From Rhodococcoides fascians A44A (GTDB taxonomy: Bacteria > Actinomycetota > Actinomycetes > Mycobacteriales > Mycobacteriaceae): a stretch of DNA of 64,000 nucleotides. The notes beneath the pieces were generated by a model. That model saw only the letters and a list, made by a program, of their open reading frames with translations, was not told where the DNA came from and made no database searches. Positions within the stretch are counted from its first letter, which is position 1; each line of letters starts with the position of its first letter. A program made the translations under genes and the position numbers. The stretch covers positions 1,146,592-1,210,591 of the forward strand of contig NZ_JMEX01000005.1 of the NCBI RefSeq assembly GCF_000760735.1. The letters are read 5' to 3'. Below are positions 48,101 to 63,100 of the stretch, piece by piece.

Positions 48101-51100
48101 GTGCGAAACCGCGACGCCCTTCGGCTTACCGGTCGACCCGGAGGTGAAGATCACGTACGCCGTGTTGTCGGCGCGAAGCGCGCGGTTGTCACTGCGAAGC
48201 GCGCGCGCGTCCGTCGTCCGGCCTGCATCCGCGTCCTTCTCGAGATCCGCCAGATCGACGGAGCCGTCGATGACGACGTTCTCGCGAGCCGTGGTGATCA
48301 CGCAGACCGGTGCCGCCACGGACAGGATGTACTCGGTGCGTTCGATCGGCTGATCTGGATCGAGAGGAACGTACGCACCCCCGGCCTTGGCGATCGCGTA
48401 CATCGCGACCACGAGGTCGGTGGACCGTCGAATGGCAAGTCCCACCAGACTTTCGGGTCCGACGCCGCGCTCGATGAGCGACCGCGCGACGCGCTCGACG
48501 CGAGCGTCGAACTCGGCGTAGGTGAGCGAGACACCGTCGAACACGACCGCGGTCGCGTCCGGGCTGCGCCGTACCTGCGCGTCGTACAGATCGACGAGAG
48601 TTCGGTCCGCCCCGAGGTCGCGAGCGGTGTCGTTCCACGTCGACACCAGCTCGACGCGTTCGCCGGGCGAGGTGATGTCGATGTCTCCGACCGGAACGTC
48701 CGGCCGCGCCACGACCTCCTCCAGGACGCGAACGAAGCGTGCGACGACGGCGTCGACCGTCTCTGGCTCGAAGAGATCAGTCGCGTAGGTCATCAGCGCC
48801 TCGAAGCCCGCAGGCGCACCCGAGTCGTCGTACTTGTCCGCCAGGATCAGGTGCAGATCGAACTGCGAGTTACCCGAGTCCGCGTCCACCGCCGACACCG
48901 TCAGATCACCGAGCTCGAGGGCCGTCTGCGCCACGTTCTGGAACGAGAAACCGACCTGGAACAGCGGGTGCCGTGCCGTCGACCGCGTGGGGTTGAGGAC
49001 CTCCACGAGGCGTTCGAACGGAACATCAGCGTTGGCGAACGCCCGTAGATCCGTCTCGCGTGCCTGCGCGAGCAGGTCCACGAAGTCCCGGCCGCCGTCC
49101 ACGTCGAGTCGGAAGACCAGAGTGTTGACGAACATGCCGACGAGATTGTCCAGCGCCGCTTCTCCGCGTCCTGCGATGGGCGTACCGACGGCGATGTCGT
49201 TCATGCCCGACAGGCGCGCGAGGAGTACCGAGAACGCCGCGTGCACGGCCATGAACACGGTCGCATTGTGTGCGCGAGCGAGCTCCTGCAGTGCGGCGTG
49301 TGTACCGGCCGGAACCGTGAACTCGACGCGGCCGCCCCGGAAACTCTGGTCTGCAGGACGCGGCTTGTCGATCGGCAGGGTCAGCTGGTCCGGCAGGTCT
49401 GCGAGTGCAGTCTTCCAGTAGTCCAACTGTTGCGCGCCGACCGACGTCGGATCGTCTTCTCGGCCGAGAACCTCGCGTTGCCACAGCGCGTAATCGGCGT
49501 ATTGGACCGGCAGTGGTGTCCACTGCGGTTCGGTGCCCGTCGTCCTCGCCGCGTACGCGGTCATCAGGTCGGTCGTCATCGGAACCATCGACGAACCGTC
49601 GGCGGAGATGTGGTGAACCACCATCGCCACGACGTACTCGTCGGCACCGACCCGGAACAGGGTGACGCGTACCGGAACTTCGGTCGTGACGTCGAATCGG
49701 GTGGCGGCCAGCGCCATCACCTTCTCGGTCACCGACGCCGGATCGGCATCCTCGATGTGCAACGAGATCCCGGCACGCTCGGACGAGAGCACCCGCTGTA
49801 CGGCACCACCGTCCGTTTCCGGGTAGACCGTTCGGAGCGTCTCGTGGCGTGCCACGAGGTCACCGATGGCCGCGGAGAACGCGTCCTCGTCGAGGCGGCC
49901 CGACAGGCGAAGTGCCATCGGGATGTTGTACGCCGTCGACGCACTGTCGAAGCGGTTGAGGAACCACATGCGCTGCTGCGCCAAGGACAACGGCACGTTC
50001 GCCGGCCGTTCGCGGGCGACCAGTTCGGTGCGCCCACCTCCGACGGCGGACTCGACGCGTGCAGCCAGGTCGCCGACCGACGAGGCTTCGAACAACAGCC
50101 GCACCGGCACCGACGCATCCAAGGCACTACCGAGCCGAGACACCACCTGCGTTGCGAGCAACGAGTTTCCGCCGAGCGAGAAGAAGTCGTCGTCGACACC
50201 GACGCGCGCGACACCGAGCACGTCTGCGAACACTCCCGCGACGATCTCCTCGATCGGTGTCGACGGCGCACGGAACGCCGTGGCCACCGCCGCGGGCTCC
50301 GGCAGAGCACGCCGATCGAGCTTGCCGTTGACCGTCAACGGAATCTCGTCCATCTGCACGAACGCGGAGGGAACCATGTACTCCGGAACGGACTGCGCCG
50401 TTCCCGCTCGCACCGCGTCCAGGTCGGCAGAACCCACCACGTAGGCAACGAGACGAACCGCACCCGGCGAGTCCTCACGCACCACGACCGCCGCCGCTGT
50501 CACGCCGTTCTGAGCCGAGACGGCAGCCTCGATCTCGCCGAGCTCGATGCGGAATCCTCGCACCTTGACCTGATCGTCCGCACGGCCGAGGTACACCAGC
50601 TCGCCGCTACCGTCCTCACGCCGCGTCCATCGAGCAACGTCGCCTGTGCGGTAGAGCCGACCCTCGCCGAAGGGATTGGCCACGAACCGCACCGACGACA
50701 GGTCGGCGCGTCCGAGGTAGCCACGAGCCAACTGCCCACCGGAGACGTACAGCTCGCCCGCCACTCCCACGGGCACCGGGTTCAACCGAGTGTCGAGCAC
50801 GTAGACACCCAACCCTGTGATGGGTGCACCGATCACCGACGCCGAGCCGATGGACTCCGCCGTCAACGGGCGGTAGGACACGTGGACCGTCGTCTCGGTG
50901 ATGCCGTACATGTTCACCAGTCGCGGCCCCGCCGTGCTGCCGTCGCCGTGGCGGTCGAACCATCCAGCGAGACGACGAGGCTCGAGAGCCTCACCACCGA
51001 AGATCACGTACCGCAGAGACAGCTCACCCGCATCCGCGGCCTGCACCCGGTCGAGTTCGGCAAGTTGGTAGAACGCCGACGGCGTCTGATTCAACACCGT

Positions 51101-54100
51101 GACACGTTCGGCGGCGAGAAGCTCGCGGAACGCTTCCGGTGACCGGGACGTGAAGTAGTCCACCATCACCAGCGTGCCGCCGAAAGCCAACGGACCCCAC
51201 AGCTCCCACACCGAGAAGTCGAACGCGTAGGAGTGGAACATCGTCCACACGTCGTCCGGCCCGAAACCGTACGATGCGTCCGTGTTGTCGAGAAGTCGGA
51301 CGACCGTACGATGCGGAATCAGCACACCCTTGGGACGACCCGTCGAACCCGACGTGTAGATGACGTACGCCAAGTGCTCGGGACGCAACGGAGCGCGTCG
51401 ATCCGCATCGGACACCCTGTCCGCATCCTCACGGCCGTCACTCTCTCCGCTGACACCGATGCGCCCCTCGCCTTCGAGTCGAGACAAGTCCACGACCGGG
51501 AGGGAACCGGCGCGCACCGGTGCCATCGACTCGCCCTCCAGCACAGCCGAATCGGTGAGGACCGCAACCGGACTCGCATCGTCGACCATGAACGCGATCC
51601 GCTCGGACGGGTACGACGGGTCGATCGGCAGGTAGCCTGCGCCGGCCTTCAGCACCGCCAACAAGCCCACGATCAATTCGACCGACCGCGGGAGCGCCAC
51701 CGCAACGAGCGCATCCGGACGTGCTCCGACCTCGATCAGAGCTCGCGCGACACGATCGGCCCGGCCGTCGAGTTCCGCGTACGTCACCGACTCGTCTCCG
51801 AAACGGACGGCTACACCACCCGGATGCGCGGACACAGCTGCCTCGAACCGATCGATCAGCGTCGCCTCGCTCACCGACACGTCCGAACCCGACGAACTCC
51901 ACTGAGTGAGAACACGATCACGCGTCAGCGCATCGACGATCTCGATGTCACCGACCGCCCGAGACGAATCGGTCACGACACCACCGAGAACAGCGAGGAA
52001 CTGCTCCCCCATCGACACGACCGTCGACTCGTCGAACAGATCGGTCGAGTACGAGACGTAGCAGGTGTAACCGCCGCCGGTCTGCTCCTCGAAGGTGAAC
52101 TGCAGGTCGAACTTCGCGATCTCCGCATCGAACTGCACCGCCTCCGCGGACAGGTTCGGCAGTTCCAGGGCCGTGCGACCGAGGTTCTGGAATGCGAGCA
52201 CCACCTGCACGAGCGGATGACGAGCCTGCGACCGCTGCGGGTCCAGGATCTCCACCAAGCGCTCGAAGGGAACGTCGGCGTTGCCGAACGCCTGCAGATC
52301 GACTTCACGTGCCTGTGCCAGCACCGCGTCGAACGCAACTGCAGGCGACACCTCGGTGCGCAGTACCAGCGTGTTCACGAACATGCCGATCAAGTCGTCC
52401 AAGCGCGCATCACCGCGTCCTGCGACGGGCGTACCGATCGCCACGTCCTCCGACGCGGACAACCGCGCCATCAGCACGGCCAACGCTGCGTGCACGACCA
52501 TGAACACGGTCGAATCGTGTTCCCGCGCAAGCTCTTCGAGACTGCGGTGCAGAGACGGTGAGACGGAGAACTGTGTGGTTCGCCCGCGGTAACTCGCCAC
52601 GTCGGGTCGAGCGTGGTCGAACGGTAGGTCGATCTGATCCGGCAACCCGGACAGCTGAGACCTCCAGTAGTCGATCTGCGCCGACACGAGCGACGACGCG
52701 TCGTCCTCACTGCCCAGAACGCTGCGTTGCCACAGCGTGTAATCCGCGTACTGCACGTCCATCGGTTGCCACTGCGGTCGATCGCCGGCAGTGCGTGCCG
52801 CGTAGGCCGTCATCACGTCGCGCGTCAGAGGGCCCATCGAGAACCCGTCTGCAGCAATGTGATGCACGACGAACACCAGAACGTGCGACTCGGGGCTCAC
52901 CTCCAGCAACCGAATGCGCACGGGGACGTCTCGAGTGACGTCGAACCCGATCGAGACGATCGACACGACCTCGTTCACCACGTCCGATTCGGACACAGCG
53001 TGCGGCGCCAGATCGATGGAGACCTGGGACGGCTCGAGGATCACCTGATGCCCGACACCGTCGACCTCGGGGTAGACCGTCCGCATCGTCTCGTGGCGGG
53101 TGAGGACGTCGGTCACCGCGTCGCGCAGCGCCTCGGTGTTCAACTCGCCCGTCAGTCGTATCGCGACGGGGATGTTGTTGACCGCGGAGGCAGAGTCGAA
53201 ACGGTTGAGGAACCACATCCGCTGCTGAGCGAGCGACAGCGGAATCCGTTCCGGGCGGTCCTCAGCGGCCAGTGCGACACGGCCCTGCGAGCCCGTTCCT
53301 TCGGCCCCCACGTGTGCTTCCACTGCACGTGCGAGACCGCCGACCGTGGTGGCGTCGAAGAGAACCCGGATCGGGACCGTCGTGTCCAGGGCAGCGCCGA
53401 GCCTGGCGACGACCTGCGTCGCCACCAGTGAGTTGCCGCCCAGGGAGAAGAAGTCGTCGTCCAGGCCGACGGACTCCACGCCGAGCACGTCGGAGAACAC
53501 CGTCGCAACGGCCTGTTCGATCGGAGTCGAGGGCGCACGGAATTCCGCGGCCGAGACCTCCGGATCGGGAAGTGCCCTGCGATCCAGCTTGCCCGAGCTC
53601 GTCAGCGGAAGACCGTCCAGCAGCACGACAGCCGACGGAACCATGAACGCAGGCAGTCGAGTCTCGGCTTCCGACGAGATGTCCGCGACTGTCGTGCGTG
53701 CCGTCCACGGAACGACCCATGCCACCAGACGATCGTCGCGTACGGCCACCACAGCCTGTGCGACCGCAGGGTCGGCGACGAGGGCGGCCTCGATCTCACC
53801 GAGCTCGATTCGTTGTCCGCGCAGCTTGACCTGGAAATCGGAGCGGCCGACGTACTCGAGTTCGCCGGCTGTGTTCCACCGCACGACATCACCCGTGCGG
53901 TACAGCCGCCCGAGTCCGAAGGGGTTCGCGACGAATCGGTCCGCGGTCAGATCAGGTCGTGAGCTGTAGCCGCGTGCCAATTGAACGCCACCGAGATACA
54001 GCTCTCCCTCGGAGCCGTCGGGAGCGGGCCGAAGAGCGTTGTCGAGCACGTACACCTGCGTGTTCCAGACCGGTCGACCGATCGGGACACCGCGGGTGTC

Positions 54101-57100
54101 CGCGGCGACGAACTCGTGATACGTCACGTCGACTGCGGCTTCGGTCGGCCCGTAGAGGTTGACCAGCCGCGCCGACGGAAGCAGCGACACGATCTTTGCC
54201 GCAGTCGATTCCGGCAATGCCTCACCGGACGCGAACACCCACCGAAGGTCGCGAGCATCGGCTGCACCTGGTTCTGCCGAGAACACACCGAGCATCGACG
54301 GCACGAAGTGCGCCACCGAGACCGACTCCCGCGCGAACAGCTGTGCGAGATATGCGGGATCGCGGTGACCGTCCGGCCGCGCAACGACGGTTCTCGCGCC
54401 GACACGCATGGGCCAGAACAGTTCCCACACCGACACGTCGAACGTCACCGGTGTCTTCTGTACGACGGTGTCGGCGTCGTGCAGTCCGTACTCGGCCTGC
54501 ATCCACTCGAGGCGGTTGACGATGGCGCGATGAGTGATCGTGACACCCTTGGGCCGACCCGTCGAACCCGAGGTGAACAGCACGTATGCACTGTTGTCCG
54601 GCCCGACGGTCCGGTCCGACGGACCGAGCGCAACCGCCGGATACTCCGACAGCGACAGCGTGTCGATGTGCATCACCGGGGGTGAACCTGCACCCAGCTC
54701 CACCGCGTCGCGCTCGGTCGAGAGCACGAGCACCGCGTTCGCCACGTCCACGATGTACTCGAGACGATCGACAGGCTGTTCCGGATCGAGAGGAACGTAC
54801 GCTCCGCCTGCCTCCACGACGGCGTAGATGCCGACCATCAGATCGATCGACCGGCGCATGCCGACTGCCACCGCGATCTCCGGCCCGACACCGTGGCCGG
54901 CCAGGTAGCGCGCCAGCCGATGGACGCGGTCGGCGAACTCGCGGTAGCTGATCGTGTCGCCTTCGAACGTCAAGGCAGGTGCGTCGGGAGTCGATTCTGC
55001 GCGGGAGAAGAAGGCGTCCAGGATCAACGCCTCGTCGACGGCATGATCGGTCTGGTTGCGATCGACGACCAGGGCATGACGTTCGTCGTCGCCGAGAAGG
55101 TCGAGGTCGCCGACCCTGACGCTCGGATCGACGGCCACGGCGGTGAGAATGCGCTCCATCCGGCCGATCAGTGCTGCCACGTGATCTTCGTCGAACAGGT
55201 CCTCGAAGTACTTCAGTGTCAACCGAATTCGGTCGTTCGCGACGATGAGCAACGTCAGCGGGTAGTGCGTGCTGTCGTTCGACTCCACACCGGACACGGC
55301 CATGCCGTCGATGTTCGACGCCTGGGCCGCGAGCCCTTCTTCGTCGACGGGGTAGGACTCGAACACGGTCAGTGTGTCGAAGAGGGCACCGACACCGGCT
55401 GCGCGCTGGATGTCGGTGAGCCCGAGGTAGTGGTGATCGAGCAGATCGGCTTGCTCGGCCTGGAGCCTCGTGAGCGCCGACTCGACGGACTCGGCTGCGT
55501 TCAGGCGAACACGGATCGGGAGTGTGTTGATGAACAGGCCGACCATCGACTCGACGCCGGGAAGTCCTGCAGGCCTGCCGGATACCGTCGCGCCGAAGAC
55601 GACGTCGTCCCGTCCGGTCGATGCCGACAGCAGGATTCCCCACGCGGCCTGAACCAGCGTGTTCACGGTGACTCCGAGGCGGGCGCCCAAGTGCGTCAGC
55701 GACGAGGACAGCTCTGCCGACAGGACTGTCTCCACGGCACCCGACCGTGACGTGATCTCACGTCCCGCGGCACCGGGAGCGAGAATCGTCGGCTCCGGAG
55801 CGTCCTCGAACGCTCGGGCCCACACGCCTTCGGACCGTGCTCGATCCTGACGTGCGATCCAGGACAGGAACGTTCGGTAGGACGACACACGCGGCAGACC
55901 GGACGCGTCGCCGTGTGCGGCGTACAGAACCAACAGGTCCCGCATCAGCAACGGCATGGACCATCCGTCGAGCAGGACGTGGTGGTTCGCGAACAGCAGC
56001 CGACTGTCGTCCTCGGTGATCTTCACCAGGGTGAAACGCACGAGAGGTGCCGTGGCGGTGTCGAATCGAGCTTCCTGCTCCCCCGCACGCAGCTCCTCGT
56101 ACGCACGCTCACGATCTCCCGACGGGAATCCGGACAAGTCGTGCTCGGCCCACGGGAGTTCGACGTCGTCCTGGACCACCTGAACGGTGGAGCCGTCGGC
56201 GACCGTCACGAACGCGGTCCGCAGGTTGTCGTACCGGTCGACGAGCGACGCCGCAGCGGTACGAAGACGACCGGCATCGACGTCGCCGGTCAAGCGCAGA
56301 ACCATCTGCATCGTGTACACGTCGACGGACGACTCCGCGAGCAGTGCGTGGAACAACAAGCCCGATTGCAGCGGCGCGAGCGACCAGATGTCACGCGTCG
56401 ACGGGTAGCGCTGTTCGACGACGTCGATCTCGCGCTGACCGATACGGACCAGCGGGACGTCCGACGGTGTCAGACCGCCTGCGGTACCGTCCGCGACGTG
56501 AGCGGCCAGAGCGGTCAGCGCGCCCACCCAGAGGTCGGCCAGTTCCCGAACGTCGTCTGCATCGATGGCACCGACGGGGAATGCGAACGTCGCAGCGAGC
56601 GCCGAATCGTCCCCGGCTCCGCGGACGATCGCATTGATGTCGACGGTCTTGTTCGCCGCCATGTCGGCGTCACCGCTGATGGTCAGATCGTCGAAATCGG
56701 TTGCGGGCAGCCACCCTTCGATTCCTTCCGGAACCTCACCGGTGCTACCACGACCGAGGTAGTTGAAACTGATCTGACCGGTCGACAGCGAGCCGAGCTC
56801 GTTCGCGGTGTCCTCGTTGAGGTACCGCAACAGCCCGTATCCCATGCCCTTGTCCGGAATGCCGAGCAATTGTTCCTTGACCAGCTTGACCGCGGCACCG
56901 ATGGAGGGGCCACCGTCGAGTGCGTCGGCGAGGTCGACTCCGGTGAGGTCGAGACGGACCGGGTACATGCTGGTGAACCATCCGACGGTGCGCGAGAGAT
57001 CCGCACCTGGAATCAGTTCTTCTTCGCGGCCGTGCCCTTCGAGTTGAACCAATGTCGCAGGCGCATCCACTCCGCGACGCGCACGGAACTCTCGTACGGC

Positions 57101-60100
57101 AAGGGCAAGACCGGCCAACAGCCCGTCCGACACTCCACCGTGGAAGGCATCGGGCACTGCGGTCAGCAGGGCGCGAGTCACGCTCGGCGACAACTCGATC
57201 GCACAACGTTCCACCGTCGACGTGACGTCACGGGCGGGGTCGAACGGGCGCGTACCGAGGACCGGGTCCGGAGTTCCCGCGACGCTGCGCCACAGATCCA
57301 TCTCCGAGAGACGACGAGGCGAACGCGCTTCGTCCGCGAGGGCGTGCGCCCAGCGACGCTCCGACGTGCCGACCTCGGGCAGAGCGGGGACTGCACCCGC
57401 CGCCGTCTGCGCCCAGGCGGAGACGAAGTCCGGAACAAGGATTCGCCAGGACACGCCGTCGACGACGAGGTGGTGTGCCACGACGACGAGACGGCCGCTC
57501 CTCGACGAACCGAAATCGACCCAGACGAAGCGGAGCATGTCGCCTGCGAACGGGTCGAGATGCGACATCGAATCGTCGACGGCCGCTGCGGTACGAGCCA
57601 GAACCTCGTCGAGGTCGAGCTCTGCGCCCACTTCGATGCGGTCGACGAGACGATCGATCGACACCGAACCGGGTGCGGAAGTCTCGAGACCCCACCCCTG
57701 GGACTCGTTCACCAGGCGCGCCCGGAGTCCGTCGTGGCGGTCCACCACGGCGAGGATGGTCGACACGATTCCCTGACGGTCGATACCGACGGGCAACTCG
57801 AGGGTCACCGACTGCACGAAGCGATCGAACGACCCACCCCGATCGGTCATCGACCGAGCGAACGGAAGCAGTGGTGCCCAACCGATTCCGCCACCGTCGA
57901 GCTCACCGAGAACGACCTCGTCGACGAGGTTCTCGGCAGCGGCGGCCACCGAAGCGAGACCCGCGACGGTCTTCTGCTCGAAGACGTCGCGTGGGGTGAT
58001 CACGACACCTCTCGCCCGAGAGCGTGCAACGAGCTGGATCGACACGATACTGTCGCCGCCGAGCGCGAAGAACGAGTCGTCGATGCCGACCGCGTCGAGA
58101 CCGAGGACGTCCGCGAAGACCTCGCTGAGTACTCGCTCGACATCGGTTTCGGCACCGCGGAACTCGGCCGAGCTCTCGAACGTGTGCTCCGGCAGCGCTC
58201 TACGGTCGAGCTTGCCCGACGGTCCCACCGGAAGTTCGTCGAGAACGAGAACCGACACCGGAACCATGTACTCCGGAAGCGTGGTCGCCGCCGACGCGAC
58301 TACAGCATCGACGTCCACCGACGCGCCTGCAGTGGGCACGACGTAGGCGACCAGCTGATCGCGTACGACCAGTACGACGGCCTGAGCCACCGAATCGGCA
58401 CGCAGAAGAGCGGACTCGATTTCTCCCAGCTCGATTCGCAGACCACGAAGCTTGACCTGGAAGTCCGAGCGACCGATGTACTCGAGCTCGCCGTTCGACG
58501 TCCAGCGAACCAGGTCGCCGGTGCGGTAGAGGCGGCCACCGTGCCTGTCCGCCGGATCGGCGACGAACCTGTCGGCCGTCAGATCGGGACGCGAATGGTA
58601 ACCGCGAGCGAGCTGCACACCGGCGAGATAGAGCTCCCCCACCATCCCGACCGGCACCGAGCGAAGTCGATCGTCCAGCACGTGAACTCGGGTGTTGTAC
58701 ACCGGACGCCCGATCGGCACCGACGCGACGTCCGCGTCGACGACGTCGTGGTAGGTCACGTCGACGGCCGCTTCGGTGGGGCCGTACAGGTTGACCAACC
58801 GAGCGGCCGGCAGAACCGACCCGATCATCCGCGCGGTGGCCGGCGGCAACGCCTCACCGGACGCGAAGATCCATCGAAGCGCGTCGGCACCGTTCGCTGT
58901 GGGCTCCGCGGCGAACACGGCAAGCATCGACGGCACGAAGTGCGCGACCGAAACCCGCTCGCCGCGCATCAACTCCGCCAGATAGACCGGGTCGCGGTGT
59001 CCGTCCGGCCTCGCGATCACCAAACGGGCGCCGATCTGCAGCGGCCAGAAGAGTTCCCACACCGACACGTCGAACGTCACCGGTGTTTTCTGCACCACCA
59101 CGTCATCGGCCCGTAGACCGTACTGGTCCTGCATCCAGACAAGGCGGTTCACGATGGCGGCGTGAGTGATCGTCACGCCCTTCGGCCGACCTGTCGAGCC
59201 CGAGGTGAACAGCACGTATGCCGCATTCGACGGACGCAGAACACCGAGGCGGTCCGCGTCGACGAGCGGCGCATCCGAGTACTCGTCGAGCCCCAGACGG
59301 TCGATCTCGAGCACCACCGCGTCGTCCGCGCGGAACCGTTCTCGCGACGTGGTCAGAACCGTCGCCGCCGCGGAGGTGTTCAGGATGTACTCGACGCGAT
59401 CGGCAGGCTGATCCGGATCGATCGGCACGTAGCCTGCACCGGTTTCCAGCACGGCGTACACGCCGACCATCAGATCGAGCGAGCGCTTGAAGGCAACCGC
59501 GACAAGCGATTCCGCGCCGACACCGCGCTCGACGAGGGCACGGGCGAGTCGATTGACCCGGCGATGGAACTCGGCGTACGTCAGTGATTCGCCATCGAAC
59601 GTCAGCGCCACCGCGTCGGGCGTCCTCGCCACCTGGGCGTCGAACATCGAGACGAGCGTTGCCGACTCGTCGACATCGTGAGCGGTGTCGTTCGCGGCAG
59701 CGATCAGTGCGCGTTCGCTCGGGTCGGACAGGTCGACGTCGCCGATAGCGACCGTTCGATCCGCGGCGAAAGCCTCGAAAATGCGTTCCAGCCGGCCCAT
59801 CATGGTGGCCACGGCAGCGCCGTCCAGAACATCGGTCAGGTACTTCAGCTTCAGATGCACCTGTGAATCCACCGCGATGAGCAGCGTGAGCGGGTAATGG
59901 GTCGCGTCCTCCAGCTCGACCCCGGACACCGACATGCCGTCGATGTTCTTCGCCTGTTCGGCGAGACCGGCCTCGTCGACTGGATACGACTCGAACACCG
60001 TCAGGGTGTCGAACAACGCTCCCAGATTCGCAGATCGCTGAATCTCGTTGAGCCCCAGGTAATGATGATCGAGCAGATCGGCTTGTTCACCCTGCAGCCG

Positions 60101-63100
60101 CACCAGTACGGACTCGACCGATTCGTGGCCGTCGAACCGGACACGGACAGGGAGGGTGTTGATGAACAGACCCACCATGGATTCGACGCCTGCCAGACCC
60201 GCCGGGCGTCCGGACACCGTGGCGCCGAACAACACGTCGTTGCTTCCTACGGACCGACCGAGGAGCAGACCCCACGCTGCCTGAACCATCGTGTTCAGCG
60301 TGACACCGAGTTGCGCTCCGACCGAGTGAAGCGCCGACGACAACGCCGGGCTCAGATCCAGAATCACCTCACCGATATCGGTGGACGCCTCTCCGGCACG
60401 CTCGGCCGACGTGAGCATCGTCGGTTGCTCGACACCTGCCAAGGCCTCGATCCACTTGTCGACCGAGACGCGTGCGTCCTGCTCCGCGACCCAGCCGAGG
60501 AACGACCGGTAGGAGCGCACGCGAGGCAGCAACGACACGTCACCTGCAAGCGCGTACAGAGCCAGGAGATCTCGCATCAACAGCGGCGTCGACCATCCGT
60601 CGAGAAGAAGGTGGTGACTCGACACGAGGAACCGTACGTCGGTGGCCGACACGGTCACGAACGTGAACCGCATCAGCGGAGCCGACGTCAGATCGAACGG
60701 CTCGATCTTGTCGGCCGCACGGAGCTCGTCGAAGGCCGCCTCGCGCTCCGATTCCGGCAGCGACGTCAGGTCGACGTCCCTCCACGGCACGTCGACTCGA
60801 TCCAGCACCAACTGAACCGACGTACCGTCCACATTCTGTACGAATGCCGTCCGTAGGTTCTCGTACCGGTCGAGCAGCGCCTGAGCAGCACCGTGAAGAC
60901 GCTCACGCTCGACGTTTCCGCTCAGCCGCAGCACGACCCGCATCGTGTAGACGTCGACCGACCCAGCCCGTGTGTCGGTCGACTGGGCGATCAACGCATG
61001 GAACAGCAAGCCCGACTGCAACGGGGCGAGCGACCAGATGTCCGCCGCCGCAGGGTACGTCGCCTCCCATCGATCGATGTCGGCCTGCGACACGGACACG
61101 AGCGGAACGTCCGACGGAGTCAGTCCCCCTGCGTTGTCTCTTGCCACGTGTTCGGTCAGCGCGGTCAGCGCACGATCCCACAGCTCGACCAGTTCGGACA
61201 CCTGGGTGCGGGTGAGCATCCCTGTCGCGAACGTGAAACTTGCGGTCAGACGGGGTCCGTCGACAGTGTCGACAACGGCAGAGTTGATGTCCACCGCGGC
61301 ATTGGCCGGCATGTCCGGATCACCCGGTGCACCGACGTCCGCCAACACCGCGGACGGGAGCCAGGCGCCGCCGGTCAGTTCCGCCGAGATGCCCTCGGTG
61401 GACACGCGTCCCAGGTAGTTGAAGCTGACCTGCGGAGTGCTCGCGCTGGACTGCAGAACCTTGGCCGTCTCACCGTTCAAGTAGCGGAGCAGACCGTAGC
61501 CCATTCCCTTGTCCGGCACAGCGAGGAGCTGTTCCTTCACGGCCTTGACCGCGTCGCCGACCGCTGTGCCACCGGCCAGAGCGTCGTCGACGTCGATCCC
61601 GTTCAAATCGAGCCGGACCGGGAACGCACTGGTGAACCATCCGACGGTGCGGGAGAGGTCCGCACCCGGCACGATGTCTTCCTCGCGACCGTGGCCCTCG
61701 AGCTTGACCAGGCTCTCGGAGGTCACAGCGCCGGTTCGGGAACGCCATTCGCCGAGAGCCAACGCCAGGGTGGCCAGAAGTCCGTCGTTGACACCACCGT
61801 TGAACGCGCTCGGTACTCGGGTGAGCACGGCGTCGGTGACCGCCGCGGACAGTTCGATGTCGACGCGGTCGGTCGACGACAGCGTGTCGACTCGCGCGTC
61901 GAACGCGCGAGAACCGATTCGCGGATCGGTACCTGCCAGAACGTCTGTCCACCAACCGATTTCAGCTTCACGCTCGCTGTCGTGAGCGGCGTCGACCAAA
62001 CCGTGGGCCCACCGACGCATCGACGTACCGACGGCAGGAAGTGTGATCGGCTGCTCGGCCGCTCCCTGCCCCCATGCCACGGCGAGGTCGGGCAGCAGGA
62101 TTCGCCACGACACGCCGTCGACCACGAAGTGGTGTGCAACCAGGAGGAGGATGCCTGCCCGCGCAGGCCCGTCACCGACGAAGTCGAACCAGACGACTTC
62201 CAACATCCGACCACGCTCGGGATCGAGGCGGTCCTTTGCCTCGTCGAGTGCGGACTCGGCACGCGCGCGAACCTCTGCGTCGTCGAGCCCGGAGTCGAGC
62301 TCGACGCGAACCAGCAGATCCTCGACGTCGACGGTGCCGTGATCCCGGACGTAGAACGTCCACTCGCCGCCTTCGGCACGCTCGACGACGGACCGAAGCA
62401 CGTCGTGGTGATCGACGACCGCGCCGATGGTCCTGCTCAGCAGCCCGTGGTCGATGCCGGTGGGCAGCGTGACCGCCACCGACTGCGCGAACCTCGCGAA
62501 TCCACCCGGACCTTCGAGGATGGATTTCATGATCGGCGTCAGTGCCAGCGGACCCAGTCCGCCGCCGGGCAGCTCTTCCACCACCGGGACGTCCGTGGTC
62601 TCGCTCATCACGGTGGCGACCTCGGCAAGCGCGGCAACGGACTTGCGCTCGAACACGTCCCGAGGGGTGAACGAGATACCCCGTGCGCGCGCCCGCGAGA
62701 CCAGTTGAATCGACACGATGCTGTCGCCGCCGAGAGCGAAGAACGACTCGTCGACGCTCACACGCTCCATGTTCAGAACATCGGCGAAGACTTCGGCGAT
62801 GATCGTCTCTATTTCTCCGGTCGCACCGCGGAATTCCTGTTCGGCGAACACCGGTTCCGGTAGCGCCGCACGGTCCAGCTTGCCCACCGGGGTCAACGGA
62901 ACACTGTCGAGGACGATGATCGACGCCGGGACCATGTGCGCAGGAAGAGTTTTCGCCACGAACTCGGTGAGACCCTCGACGTCCACTGTCGCCCCACGCG
63001 CCGGGAGCACATAGGCAACCAGACCGGTTGCGCCGCTGGGAAGTTCACGTCCGAGCGTGGCCGCGAAGGACACGCTGTCGTGTTCGGTCAGTACTGCGTC

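Noticed and set aside
45362..59116. Very long open frames on the plus strand opposite the synthetases (for example 45362-49048, 55913-59116, 41818-44700, 15709-18504)
   Set aside because: They lie antisense to well-defined NRPS domains, have Arg/His/Asp-rich compositions with no domain pattern, and arise because high third-position GC suppresses stops on the opposite strand.
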